From the NCBI GenBank assembly GCA_026391655.1, contig JAPLDR010000018.1:24141-88140 (forward strand): a stretch of 64,000 bases of DNA, given 5' to 3'. Below the pieces are notes generated by a model. That model searched no databases, had not been told where the DNA came from, and worked only from the letters and a program-made list of their open reading frames with translations. Made by a program: the position numbers and the translations under genes. Source of the DNA: Bacteroidia bacterium (GTDB taxonomy: Bacteria > Bacteroidota > Bacteroidia > Bacteroidales > Prolixibacteraceae). Shown piece by piece: positions 43,418 to 51,450 of this stretch (position 1 is its first letter; each line of letters begins with the position of its first letter).

Positions 43418-44335
43418 ATGAAAATATTTACAATTGGCGAAACGACCTACGACATTTTGTTTCGCGATGGAAGTCCTGTTGGTGCATGCAACGGAGGTAG
43501 CGCGTATAATTCTGCAATCTCGTTGGGAAGGTGTGGGCTGCCTGTAAGTCTGATTTCGACATTCGGGAACGATTATATCGGCAAACTTTCATTGGCTTTT
43601 CTGACTAAGAATGGCGTAAGTTGCAACCTGATCAAAAGATTTGACGGACAGTCGCGCATCGCTTTGGCTTTTTTCGATTCCGATAACAATGCCGATTACT
43701 CCTTTTATCAGGCTTCAATGGATATTATTCCCGAATATCCGGTGCCACAGAAAAACGATATAATTTTGCTTGGGTCATCATTCGCCCTTCGCGATAACGG
43801 ACGCGAAAACCTTATTAGCTTTTTACAGCAGGCAAATAATGCAGGATGTATCATTATTTACGATCCTAATGCCCGACAGTCGGTGGCCGAAAAACCGGAG
43901 ATCGTCAATAAAATTCTGCAAAACATTGCATTAGCCACAATTATTAAAGGTTCGGATCTGGATTTTCGCAATATTTTCGGACTCAACGACGGGAGAAGTG
44001 TTTATTCGCTGGTTACAGAATCGGGGAATAAATATCTCGTTTATACCAAGGGCTCCGAAGGTGCGGAGTTATTCACCCGCGATTTTCATTTGGTTATTGC
44101 GGCAAAAGAAACAAAGGTTATTAGTACAATTGGGGCAGGCGACAATTTTTCGGCCGGAATAGTTTACGGTATTTTTAACCATATGACTGATAATTCTTTA
44201 TTCGAAGAATTAACTCCAAATAAATGGGAAGAAATCATGAATTATGGAATCCTTTTTGCGACAGAAGTTTGTGGTTCATCCGGGAACTATTTCCCTCTGG
44301 ATGCTGCCAAAAGATTACTTTCCGGCCAAATTTAA
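43418..44335 (+). CDS. PfkB-family carbohydrate kinase
   Basis: A 305-residue ribokinase-fold sugar kinase. GGSAYNSAISLGRCG near residue 27 is the sugar-binding N-terminal motif, and ISTIGAGDNFSAGIVYG near residue 238 is the C-terminal signature with the catalytic Asp (GAGD). Fructose is a plausible substrate, as in fructokinases, but the sugar cannot be fixed from sequence. The gene follows the branching enzyme closely and may share its transcript, suggesting a link to glycogen or storage sugar turnover. Confidence 0.85.
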   Translation: MKIFTIGETTYDILFRDGSPVGACNGGSAYNSAISLGRCGLPVSLISTFGNDYIGKLSLAFLTKNGVSCNLIKRFDGQSRIALAFFDSDNNADYSFYQASMDIIPEYPVPQKNDIILLGSSFALRDNGRENLISFLQQANNAGCIIIYDPNARQSVAEKPEIVNKILQNIALATIIKGSDLDFRNIFGLNDGRSVYSLVTESGNKYLVYTKGSEGAELFTRDFHLVIAAKETKVISTIGAGDNFSAGIVYGIFNHMTDNSLFEELTPNKWEEIMNYGILFATEVCGSSGNYFPLDAAKRLLSGQI

Positions 44336-44410
44336 TTGGTTTAAAGCAAGTTTTTCAATAACTTTCCCTAAATTAGCATGTTATTAAAAAGTCATTAATA
44401 CTAAAATATT

Positions 44411-44605
44411 ATGAAGAAAAACGACGAAAAAACAAGTATTGTGTTTCTCCAAAACGGACCCATTCAGGTATCAGGATCAATACAGATTTCGGGACAGTAC
44501 GGTGAAAAAAAGACAGAGGAAACTATTCATCTTTGTCGTTGCGGTGAGTCTAAAAATAAACCCTATTGCGACGGTTCGCATAAAACAAGCGGGTTTAAAG
44601 GCTAA
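44411..44605 (+). CDS. CDGSH iron-sulfur domain protein
   Basis: A 64-residue protein with the sequence CRCGESKNKPYCDGSHK, the CDGSH motif in which three Cys and one His bind a [2Fe-2S] cluster (mitoNEET-like). It has no membrane anchor, so it is a small soluble redox or cluster-transfer protein. The physiological role is unknown. It lies 75 bases after the sugar kinase and is followed by a strong terminator hairpin. Confidence 0.9.
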   Translation: MKKNDEKTSIVFLQNGPIQVSGSIQISGQYGEKKTEETIHLCRCGESKNKPYCDGSHKTSGFKG

Positions 44606-44628
44606 AAACAGGTTTTACGTAGTTTTAC

Positions 44629-44664
44629 AAATGCCGGAAATATCAATGATGATTTCCGGCATTT
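44629..44664 (+). terminator. terminator after CDGSH gene
   Basis: AAATGCCGGAAAT (44629-44641) and its exact complement (44652-44664) form a 13-bp stem with a 10-base loop, ending in ATTT. It lies 23 bases after the CDGSH stop. Confidence 0.75.
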
Positions 44665-44668
44665 GATG

Positions 44669-44715
44669 TTTATCCGTGAAATATTAAAATATGATTTTAA
44701 TATTTCACGGATAAA
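44669..44715. repeat. 22-bp perfect inverted repeat upstream of DUF4143 ATPase
   Basis: TTTATCCGTGAAATATTAAAAT (arms 44669-44690 and 44694-44715) is repeated in exact inverse orientation around ATG. A third, direct, slightly changed copy, CCGTGAATATTTAAAAT, follows at 44728-44744 just after the -7 element. The layout suggests an operator for the ATPase gene. Confidence 0.9.
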
Positions 44716-44719
44716 TTGT

Positions 44720-44727
44720 TATATTTG
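44720..44727 (+). promoter_or_regulatory. -7 element of DUF4143 ATPase promoter
   Basis: TATATTTG matches TAnnTTTG exactly. It stands between the inverted repeat and the third repeat copy, with a predicted start near 44734, so that copy would overlap the transcription start. Confidence 0.5.
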
Positions 44728-44772
44728 CCGTGAATATTTAAAATTAGAGTAAAATTGTATTTTAGTATAGAT

Positions 44773-45936
44773 ATGATAGACAGACGCATATTAGCCGAAA
44801 TCAGCCATTCTTTAAGTTTTTTCCCGGTTGTTGCCATTATTGGCCCAAGACAAGTGGGAAAAACGACTTTGGCCAGACAGATCATGTCCGAATCTGTGAA
44901 GCCAACCCTATATCTTGATTTGGAACGACAGTCGGATTTGTTCAAACTAAATGATCCTGAACTATTTTTATCGCAACACGCTGAAAAGTTGATTGTGATC
45001 GACGAAGTTCAAAACAAAAAAGAGTTGTACCCACTTCTGCGGGCTTTGGTCGACCAGACACGCGAACCAGGTCAATTCATGTTATTAGGTTCGGCATCTC
45101 CCGAGTTAATCCGGCATTCATCAGAATCGTTGGCTGGGAGGATTGCCTATCACCGACTCTACCCTTTCGATTTAATTGAAATCCCTGATGCTATATCGCA
45201 GAACAATTTATGGATTAAAGGAGGATTCCCTGGTATATTGTTTGCAAAGAACGACGATTTGGCACACAGATGGATGGAAAATTTCATTAGTACTTATTTG
45301 AACCGCGACTTATTGCAACTGGGGTTAAATGCTTCGCCAGTAATCATTCGCAATTTATGGATGATGATGGCACATCTGAATGGTCAATTATTCAATGCAA
45401 CTACTCTTGCTAATTCTATCGGTGTAACTACACCAACCATTAAGCGTTATGTTGATTTTCTGGAAGAAGCTTTCCTTTTGAAAAGCCTTCATCCCTTTTC
45501 GTGGAATATGTCAAAACGGCTTGTAAAAACACCGAAAATATACCTGACAGATACTGGCATTTTGCATCATTTGATTGGGGTAACAGATCTTGAAAACTTG
45601 TCGGGTAATCCCGCAATTGGAAGTTCCTGGGAATCATTTGTAATTAACCAACTTCTTGCAATTAAAAAGGATCAGATCAATCTCTTTTTCTACCGTACTC
45701 ATCATGGAGCTGAGGTCGATTTAGTATTTACAAAAGGACTGCAAGTAATTGCAACCGCGGAGATTAAATACACCAATTCTCCGGCACTTTCCAAAGGCAA
45801 TTACTCTGCTTTCGAGGATCTAAATGCGCCAATGAATTTTGTAATTACACCCTCATCCGACGATTATTTAATTAGGGATAATATAAGGGCTTGTTCTATA
45901 AAATCATTCATAATCAATTATCTGCCGCTACTATAG
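44773..45936 (+). CDS. AAA ATPase with C-terminal DUF4143
   Basis: A 387-residue ATPase of the AAA_14/DUF4143 family. GPRQVGKTTLARQI is Walker A, LIVIDEVQNKKELYPLL contains Walker B, and the winged-helix-like middle (LANSIGVTTPTIKRYVDFLE) leads to the DUF4143 part. The C-terminus has GAEVDLVF and ATAEIKY, a PD-(D/E)xK nuclease-like pattern. Function is unknown; such genes occur as scattered multicopy families. The ATG at 44773 is chosen over an upstream TTG at 44755. It has repeat elements in front like the second copy at 47454. Confidence 0.85.
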   Translation: MIDRRILAEISHSLSFFPVVAIIGPRQVGKTTLARQIMSESVKPTLYLDLERQSDLFKLNDPELFLSQHAEKLIVIDEVQNKKELYPLLRALVDQTREPGQFMLLGSASPELIRHSSESLAGRIAYHRLYPFDLIEIPDAISQNNLWIKGGFPGILFAKNDDLAHRWMENFISTYLNRDLLQLGLNASPVIIRNLWMMMAHLNGQLFNATTLANSIGVTTPTIKRYVDFLEEAFLLKSLHPFSWNMSKRLVKTPKIYLTDTGILHHLIGVTDLENLSGNPAIGSSWESFVINQLLAIKKDQINLFFYRTHHGAEVDLVFTKGLQVIATAEIKYTNSPALSKGNYSAFEDLNAPMNFVITPSSDDYLIRDNIRACSIKSFIINYLPLL

Positions 45937-45968
45937 GCTGGTTGTAATTAATGTCCGGATCCGGATTA

Positions 45969-47174
45969 CTAAGTTTTCACCATCCCAATCTCTCTCAGGC
46001 ATTTTTCAATAACCAGGTAACTGTTTGCTATGTCATTATCCAGACCAACCGAAAAACGCACTAATCCTTCCGACAATCCCATCTCATCCTGTATTTGCTG
46101 CGGTATTTCGGATGAGGTGCTTTTGCCCGAACAGCTAAAAAGCGTTTTAAAATAGCCAAGACTAACTGCCAGATAGCCAACACCATTGTCCTGAAGGCCC
46201 TGCATAAATTCGTTGGCTTTTTCACCGGTTCCCAAATCGATGGCCAGCATACCACCAAAACCAAAGCTTTCGTTCATAATTTGCTTATGCAGTTGGTGCT
46301 GCGCGTGACTCTCTAATCCCGGGTATCGGATTGAAACACCCAGTTTTTCGAGCCGTTCGGCAATATACATGGCATTGCTGCTATGTTGGCGCATTCGGAT
46401 GTGCAGCGTGTGGATGTTTTTTAGGATGCTTGCCGACCGCATGGGATCGAGTACCGGGCCAAGCAACATGGCAGTGCCGTCATTCACATTCGACAGGTCG
46501 CTAATGAATTTTTCAGTGCCACATATTGCTCCGGCAACACAATCATTTTTACCGTTAATAAATTTAGTCATACTGTAAACCACCACATCAGCACCAAGCC
46601 GTTTTGGAGATATAATCATGGGTGTAAAAGTGTTGTCAACCATAAGTTGAATGTTGTGGTTTTTGGCGATTACAGAAAGTGCCGGAATATCGGAAACCTG
46701 CAACAATGGGTTTGTAACACTCTCGGTATAAATAACTTTTGTTTTTTTCTGAATGGCCTTTTTAATGCTTTCGAGATCCGAAATATCGACAAACGTTACT
46801 TCTATGCCATATTTTGGCAACCAATTTTTCAAAAAAGCAAATGTTCCGCCATAGGTGGTAACGCTTGTGATGATATGATCGCCCTGCTTGCACAGTTGCA
46901 ACAAAGCGCAGGTAATCGCAGCCATTCCTGATCCTGTTACCCATGCCGATTCGGTGTCCTCCATTGCAGCTAATGCTTCAGAAAGGTATTTGTTGGTCGG
47001 ATTCCAATGCCGAGAATAGAGAAAACAACCCTCCATCATCCCTTCGAAAGTTTTGGCCATGTCAGAACCATGCAGAAAAGTATAGGTCGATGAATCTGTT
47101 ATCGAAGGGTTTACATCTCCAAACTCGCCAAATTGCTTCAGCTGTTGTATCTTACTTGCCGGATCGAATTTCAT
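45969..47174 (-). CDS. Cys/Met metabolism PLP enzyme (methionine gamma-lyase-like)
   Basis: A 401-residue fold-type I PLP enzyme. YSRHWNPT (53-60) binds the cofactor phosphate from the neighbouring subunit, GSGMAAI follows, Asp180 in VDNTFTP contacts the PLP ring, and Lys204 in SMTKFINGKND forms the Schiff base. This pattern fits the trans-sulfuration family: methionine gamma-lyase, cystathionine gamma-synthase or O-acetylhomoserine sulfhydrylase. GKND instead of GHSD or GHGD near the Lys means the exact reaction is uncertain. It is transcribed alone, convergent with the first DUF4143 ATPase gene. Confidence 0.85.
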   Translation of the reverse strand: MKFDPASKIQQLKQFGEFGDVNPSITDSSTYTFLHGSDMAKTFEGMMEGCFLYSRHWNPTNKYLSEALAAMEDTESAWVTGSGMAAITCALLQLCKQGDHIITSVTTYGGTFAFLKNWLPKYGIEVTFVDISDLESIKKAIQKKTKVIYTESVTNPLLQVSDIPALSVIAKNHNIQLMVDNTFTPMIISPKRLGADVVVYSMTKFINGKNDCVAGAICGTEKFISDLSNVNDGTAMLLGPVLDPMRSASILKNIHTLHIRMRQHSSNAMYIAERLEKLGVSIRYPGLESHAQHQLHKQIMNESFGFGGMLAIDLGTGEKANEFMQGLQDNGVGYLAVSLGYFKTLFSCSGKSTSSEIPQQIQDEMGLSEGLVRFSVGLDNDIANSYLVIEKCLREIGMVKT

Positions 47175-47196
47175 AATCAGAGGTTTTTATTCCTAT

Positions 47197-47204
47197 CAAA
47201 GGTA
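47197..47204 (-). promoter_or_regulatory. possible promoter of PLP enzyme gene
   Basis: The minus strand reads TACCTTTG, an exact TAnnTTTG match, with a predicted start near 47190, 16 bases before the ATG at 47174. No clear -33 element. Confidence 0.4.
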
Positions 47205-47353
47205 AAGCATCCAAACAACGTAAAACATGATTTTTATTGCTTGAATCCAGACTACTAGATGATGAGATTGACAAGGCTAATCCTGAACGGAACCTTTTCT
47301 GAAAATGAAGATCACTTCAATTCCGTTTCGTATTTTTAACGGCGCACTCTATA

Positions 47354-47438
47354 TTTGCCTTGATTAATTAATAAAATACTCGTTAGTTTGCCTTGATTAA
47401 TTAATGTTTTATTTCTATATTTGCCCTGATTAATTAAT
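47354..47438 (+). repeat. three direct repeats with exact 33-bp period before DUF4143 ATPase
   Basis: TTTGCCTTGATTAATTAAT occurs at 47354-47372 and 47387-47405, and with one change (TTTGCCCTGATTAATTAAT) at 47420-47438. Start-to-start distance is 33 bases both times. Each copy ends in the palindrome ATTAATTAAT. Copies 1 and 3 complete a TATATTTG -7 element. Confidence 0.93.
47416..47423 (+). promoter_or_regulatory. -7 element of second DUF4143 ATPase promoter
   Basis: TATATTTG, identical to the element of the other ATPase gene, overlaps the third repeat and predicts a start near 47430, about 24 bases before the ATG. A second identical octamer lies at 47350-47357 in front of the first repeat. 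Confidence 0.5.
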
Positions 47439-47453
47439 GATAAATTGAGAAGT

Positions 47454-48719
47454 ATGAAAAGGCTTATATTTCAGACTCTAAGAGAATGGAAGAAAAGTAA
47501 AGCGCACAAAGTGCTTCTGTTAAGAGGTGCCAGACAGGTTGGCAAAACTTTTGTTGCAAGAGAGCTTGGTGCAACTTTCCCCTATTTTGTTGAAGTGAAT
47601 TTAGAGAAAAACATTGATGTTCAGCTTTTTTTCGATCAAAATTTCGACCCGGAAAGAATATGCAGTAATCTTTCCGCATATTATGGTATACCTATCCTTG
47701 AAGAACAAACACTACTTCGTTTTTTTTACGAATCGAAACCCAATCTTCATGTAATTGCAGCAGGCTCATTATTAGAGTTTGCGTTGGCCGATTTGTCGTC
47801 ATTTGGTGTTGGTAGAATACGTTCACTGTTCATGTATCCAATGTCATTTGATGAGTTTCTGACTGCTCAGAATGAGGAAATGCTGGTTAATTTAAAAAAA
47901 CAAGCCTCCCCTCAAAATCCGTTGAATACGGCATTTCACAATAAATTGATCGATTACCTCAAAAAATTTCTGCTTACCGGAGGAATGCCCGAAGTTGTTA
48001 AGACTTTTATCGAGAATAGTACAAACATCAATGCTGTTCAACAAGCATTAACCGACATCACCATATCGCTTTACGACGATTTCGTGAAATACAAAAAACG
48101 TTCACCCGTGCTACGGCTTCGTGAAGTGTTTGATTCGACAATGAAACAGGCAGGAGGAAAATACATATATGCAAAAGCGGGTGAATTATCGAATATAGCA
48201 CAAGCAAAAGAAGCACTTGATTTGCTCGAAATGGCAGGTCTGGTATACAAAGTTTATCATTCATCAGGACAGGGATTTCCATTAGGAGCCGAGGCTAACC
48301 ATAAAATTTTTAAAGTACTCTTTTTAGACACAGGCATACTGCAACAAAATGCAGGTCTTAAACTTTCTGACTTATTACTGGCATATAACACAGAGATGCT
48401 AAACAAAGGACGGGTGGCAGAGATATTCGCAGGACTTGAAATGATAAAATATGAAATGCCTGAGAACAGACCTCAACTTTATTATTGGCATCGTGAGAAA
48501 CGAGGAAGCAATGCAGAGGTGGACTATCTTTGTACTTATGAAGGATCAGTAATTCCCATAGAAGTAAAATCGGGTAGCAGTGGGAAAATGCAAAGTTTAA
48601 ACCAATTTCTGACCGAAAGAAATGCGTCCAAGGGTATACGGCTTTCAATGGAAAACTTCTCATCATTCAATAAAGTTGATGTGATACCACTTTATGCAAT
48701 ATCTAACTTGTTTAACTGA
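47454..48719 (+). CDS. AAA ATPase with C-terminal DUF4143 (second, divergent copy)
   Basis: A 421-residue ATPase of the same family as the gene at 44773 but from a different subgroup. LLLRGARQVGKTFVARELG is Walker A; AAGSLLEFAL and SFGVGRIRSLFMYPMSFDEFL are typical of the long subgroup; the C-terminus has NAEVDYLCTYEG and PIEVKSGSSGKMQSL, a PD-(D/E)xK-like nuclease core. ATG at 47454 is preferred to TTG at 47445. Function is unknown. The gene is preceded by three 33-bp-period repeats and followed by the permease array on the other strand. Confidence 0.85.
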   Translation: MKRLIFQTLREWKKSKAHKVLLLRGARQVGKTFVARELGATFPYFVEVNLEKNIDVQLFFDQNFDPERICSNLSAYYGIPILEEQTLLRFFYESKPNLHVIAAGSLLEFALADLSSFGVGRIRSLFMYPMSFDEFLTAQNEEMLVNLKKQASPQNPLNTAFHNKLIDYLKKFLLTGGMPEVVKTFIENSTNINAVQQALTDITISLYDDFVKYKKRSPVLRLREVFDSTMKQAGGKYIYAKAGELSNIAQAKEALDLLEMAGLVYKVYHSSGQGFPLGAEANHKIFKVLFLDTGILQQNAGLKLSDLLLAYNTEMLNKGRVAEIFAGLEMIKYEMPENRPQLYYWHREKRGSNAEVDYLCTYEGSVIPIEVKSGSSGKMQSLNQFLTERNASKGIRLSMENFSSFNKVDVIPLYAISNLFN

Positions 48720-48778
48720 AATATTTTGTAGGTCAAATCACTGTTTCAGTTTTGCCCCATCAACCATTTTTTATCTGA

Positions 48779-48818
48779 ATCCTGTTCATCCTTTCATCCT
48801 GTAAATCCTGATTCTGAC
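48779..48818. repeat. imperfect short tandem repeat (ATCCTG units)
   Basis: Four units of 8-9 bases beginning ATCCT occur in a row (ATCCTGTTC, ATCCTTTC, ATCCTGTAA, ATCCTGATT). It lies between the convergent ATPase and permease genes. I recall similar strings as dispersed intergenic repeats in this phylum. Confidence 0.7.
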
Positions 48819-48821
48819 ATT

Positions 48822-51221
48822 TTATTCATATCGGAGAGCCTCTACCGGATTTCTTGAGGCCGCTCTCCAGCTTTGCCAACTCACAGTTAACAATGCAATT
48901 CCCAATGCCAGCAATCCGGCAAGAGCAAAAATCCACCAGCTTAGATCTGTTTTATAGGCAAAGTTTTCGAGCCATTTGTGCATAGCATACCAGGCAATGG
49001 GAGTGGCAATAACAAAAGCTATGGCTACCCATTTTAGGAAGTCTTTGTTCAACATGGCTATTACTTCAGAAATGCGGGCACCATTTACTTTCCGGATCCC
49101 GATCTCTTTAATCCTTTTTTCAGACTCAAGTGTGCTTAAAGCAAAAATACCAAGTAACGACAATAACATCGCAATGATGGAAAAAATTCCTGTAATCTTT
49201 GCCAGCTTTTCCTCTTCTCCGTAAGCCGCTTTGTACTTTTCATCAATACTTTCAAATCCAAAAGGAACATCAGGGAATCTACTCATCCAAAGCTTCTTCA
49301 CAAACTCAATGGTTTCAGCCTTTTTATCAGGATTAAGTCTGACTGTAATGTAACCAGGATAATTATGGTGACGGCCAAACTGATAGATCATAGGCTCAAT
49401 TTCGTGTTGCAATGATTTGATATTTAAATCATTAATCACTCCAACCACTTCCCTTTTGTTATCTTTAGAAAACAGTCCAATACTTTTTCCTTCAACTGAT
49501 TTCCATCCAAGTTCTTTATAGGCAGATTCGTTCATAATTATTGCCTGACTGTCTGATGTAAAGTCTTTCGAAAAAAACCTTCCCTGAACAATTTGCAATC
49601 CAAAAACATCGATAAAATTCTCATCAATATCACACGAAAGCAACTCCATTCCTTCCGAATGGGCATTTCCTTCCGGAAAGATTTTGAAGAGATTTCTGTA
49701 ACCAAATCCCGGAACAAATTCTGTTACAGTGGCTTTTCCATACCTATATTGAGCCTGGTATTTCTCTAAATCCAGAACAAAAATTTCCGTATTCTTCATT
49801 CGTTCAGGCCCATTATTCCCCAGTGATCTTACCGACATAGCTATGAGGTTTTCTTTGTTGAATCCTGTTTCATGGTTTTCCATAAACGAAATTTGCTTGA
49901 AGATAAAAAGCTGTGTAATTGCTAATATGATGGTAATTGCAAATTGAAGGACAACGAAACTTTTCTGAAAAGTCAATTTATTTTTAATCGCCCCCTGATT
50001 TTGAAGTAAAACCTTAACAGGTGATGGCTTTGATAAAATAATGGAAGGATAAAGTCCTGAAATCAAGGTGGTTAAAATTCCAAATCCAACTGCTCCGCTC
50101 CAAAAGATTGAATCGGAGACGTTTACCGCTATCTTTTTTTCAATTAAATCATTGAAAAAAGGCAATAGTAAATGCACGCCAATAAATGAAATTATCAGAC
50201 TAATAAATACTACCACTGAAATTTCGGCAAAGAAATCGCCGATAAGGGCACCTGAAGTAGCTCCGTTGACCTTCTTGATTCCGATTTCAATGTTTCTTTT
50301 CGAGGCATTTGCAATTGAAATATTCATGAAATTCAGGCATGCAATTACTAAAATTCCTAATGCAATGGCAGAAAGTATCCATAAATAGACCGGGGCAATG
50401 GCAGGAACAATATCATTTCCAAGTGAAGGGTTAAGATGACTCCCTTTGAAATCAGCCAGAAGATAGTTGTGCCTGTTTTTCATAAAATCAGGATAATATT
50501 TTTTTTCGATGTTTGTGAGCTTAGTTTCAAATCCTTCCGGCGCTTTGTTCCCTTTAAATGTAATAAAGGTGAAAAGCCCGAACTCATACCATCTTTTATC
50601 TAAATCGGGATAATCTTTATACCTGAACTTATCCGACAAGAAGTAATCAAAATCGAAAATAGAATTTGAAGGAATATTATCAATAACACCAGCTACAGTA
50701 AAAATACTATTTTGATATTCAATTATTTTCCCTATTGGATCTGTTTTGCCAAATAGTTTATTTGCCAACTTCGTGGTGAAAACTATTTCAAAAGGATCCA
50801 GAAATATAGTCTTTTGATTGCCAGCTTTTAAGGGAAAATTAAACAATTCGAAAAAATCTTTTTCGACAATAGCCCCCTTGAGATTTTCAAATCTCTTCTC
50901 TTCGACTTTCACTTCATCAAAGGTTCTCATTAATCCGACGACCTTATCAATTTCAGGGTAATCCTTTTTCAGGATATCTGATAAGGCAAGCGGTGTGCGA
51001 GCTCCTACAGAACCATCCTGGATGTTTTTTTCAACAACCCGGTATATGTTTCTGGCATTTGGATTAAAACGGTCAAATGAAGTTTCATAGCGGACATAAA
51101 TTAGAATCAATAAGCTTATCGTCAAACTAATAGACAGGCCGATTATATTCACAAATGCGAATTTTTTTAAAACAAATAAGTTGCGGATATTTATCCTTAA
51201 AAAGTATTTCAACCTTTCCAT
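48822..51221 (-). CDS. FtsX/MacB-type ABC transporter permease 1
   Basis: A 799-residue inner membrane protein with the two-module layout of Bacteroidota MacB-like permeases: an N-terminal helix (about 21-43), a periplasmic MacB_PCD domain, three helices of a first FtsX domain (about 275-395, with NIEIGIKKVNGA), a further helix and second periplasmic domain, and a last FtsX domain (about 680-799, with EIGIRKVNGARISEV). No ATPase domain is present, so an ATP-binding partner must be encoded elsewhere. These proteins are thought to move lipoproteins, peptides or drugs, or to signal envelope stress; the substrate is unknown. It is the last gene of the array, separated from the others by the PD40 gene and a permease remnant. 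Confidence 0.9.
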   Translation of the reverse strand: MERLKYFLRINIRNLFVLKKFAFVNIIGLSISLTISLLILIYVRYETSFDRFNPNARNIYRVVEKNIQDGSVGARTPLALSDILKKDYPEIDKVVGLMRTFDEVKVEEKRFENLKGAIVEKDFFELFNFPLKAGNQKTIFLDPFEIVFTTKLANKLFGKTDPIGKIIEYQNSIFTVAGVIDNIPSNSIFDFDYFLSDKFRYKDYPDLDKRWYEFGLFTFITFKGNKAPEGFETKLTNIEKKYYPDFMKNRHNYLLADFKGSHLNPSLGNDIVPAIAPVYLWILSAIALGILVIACLNFMNISIANASKRNIEIGIKKVNGATSGALIGDFFAEISVVVFISLIISFIGVHLLLPFFNDLIEKKIAVNVSDSIFWSGAVGFGILTTLISGLYPSIILSKPSPVKVLLQNQGAIKNKLTFQKSFVVLQFAITIILAITQLFIFKQISFMENHETGFNKENLIAMSVRSLGNNGPERMKNTEIFVLDLEKYQAQYRYGKATVTEFVPGFGYRNLFKIFPEGNAHSEGMELLSCDIDENFIDVFGLQIVQGRFFSKDFTSDSQAIIMNESAYKELGWKSVEGKSIGLFSKDNKREVVGVINDLNIKSLQHEIEPMIYQFGRHHNYPGYITVRLNPDKKAETIEFVKKLWMSRFPDVPFGFESIDEKYKAAYGEEEKLAKITGIFSIIAMLLSLLGIFALSTLESEKRIKEIGIRKVNGARISEVIAMLNKDFLKWVAIAFVIATPIAWYAMHKWLENFAYKTDLSWWIFALAGLLALGIALLTVSWQSWRAASRNPVEALRYE

Positions 51222-51312
51222 ATCTGTATTTTTAATTCAATCAGTGACCATTTTTAAAGTTCCAATTTAATCATAAATATTGCGGCCAGATCTTCAAAAA
51301 CCAGATTTAAAA

Positions 51313-51432
51313 CTACTCATTTCTTAAAGTTTCTACCGGGTTTCTCGTAGCTGCTTTCCAACTTTGCCAGCTAACCTTGAGCAACGCAATTTCCAAAGCC
51401 AGCATACCGGCAAGGGCAAAATCCACCAGCTC
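51313..51432 (-). pseudogene. C-terminal remnant of another permease
   Basis: On the minus strand these 120 bases encode the last 40 residues of a permease: after a one-base loss in the T-run of WWIF, the frame reads ALAGMLALEIALLKVSWQSW and ends RNPVETLRNE and a TAG stop. The intact copies end NPVEALRYE. Nothing of the upstream 750 residues remains, and the PD40 gene begins right next to it. The substitutions (EAL to ETL, RYE to RNE) show that it has drifted since losing function. Confidence 0.88.
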
Positions 51433-51450
51433 TATGTATTTCCATGTCAA

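Noticed and set aside
47354..47438. CRISPR array from the 33-bp-period repeats
   Set aside because: Only three units, spacers of 14 bases, no cas genes, and the units overlap promoter elements.
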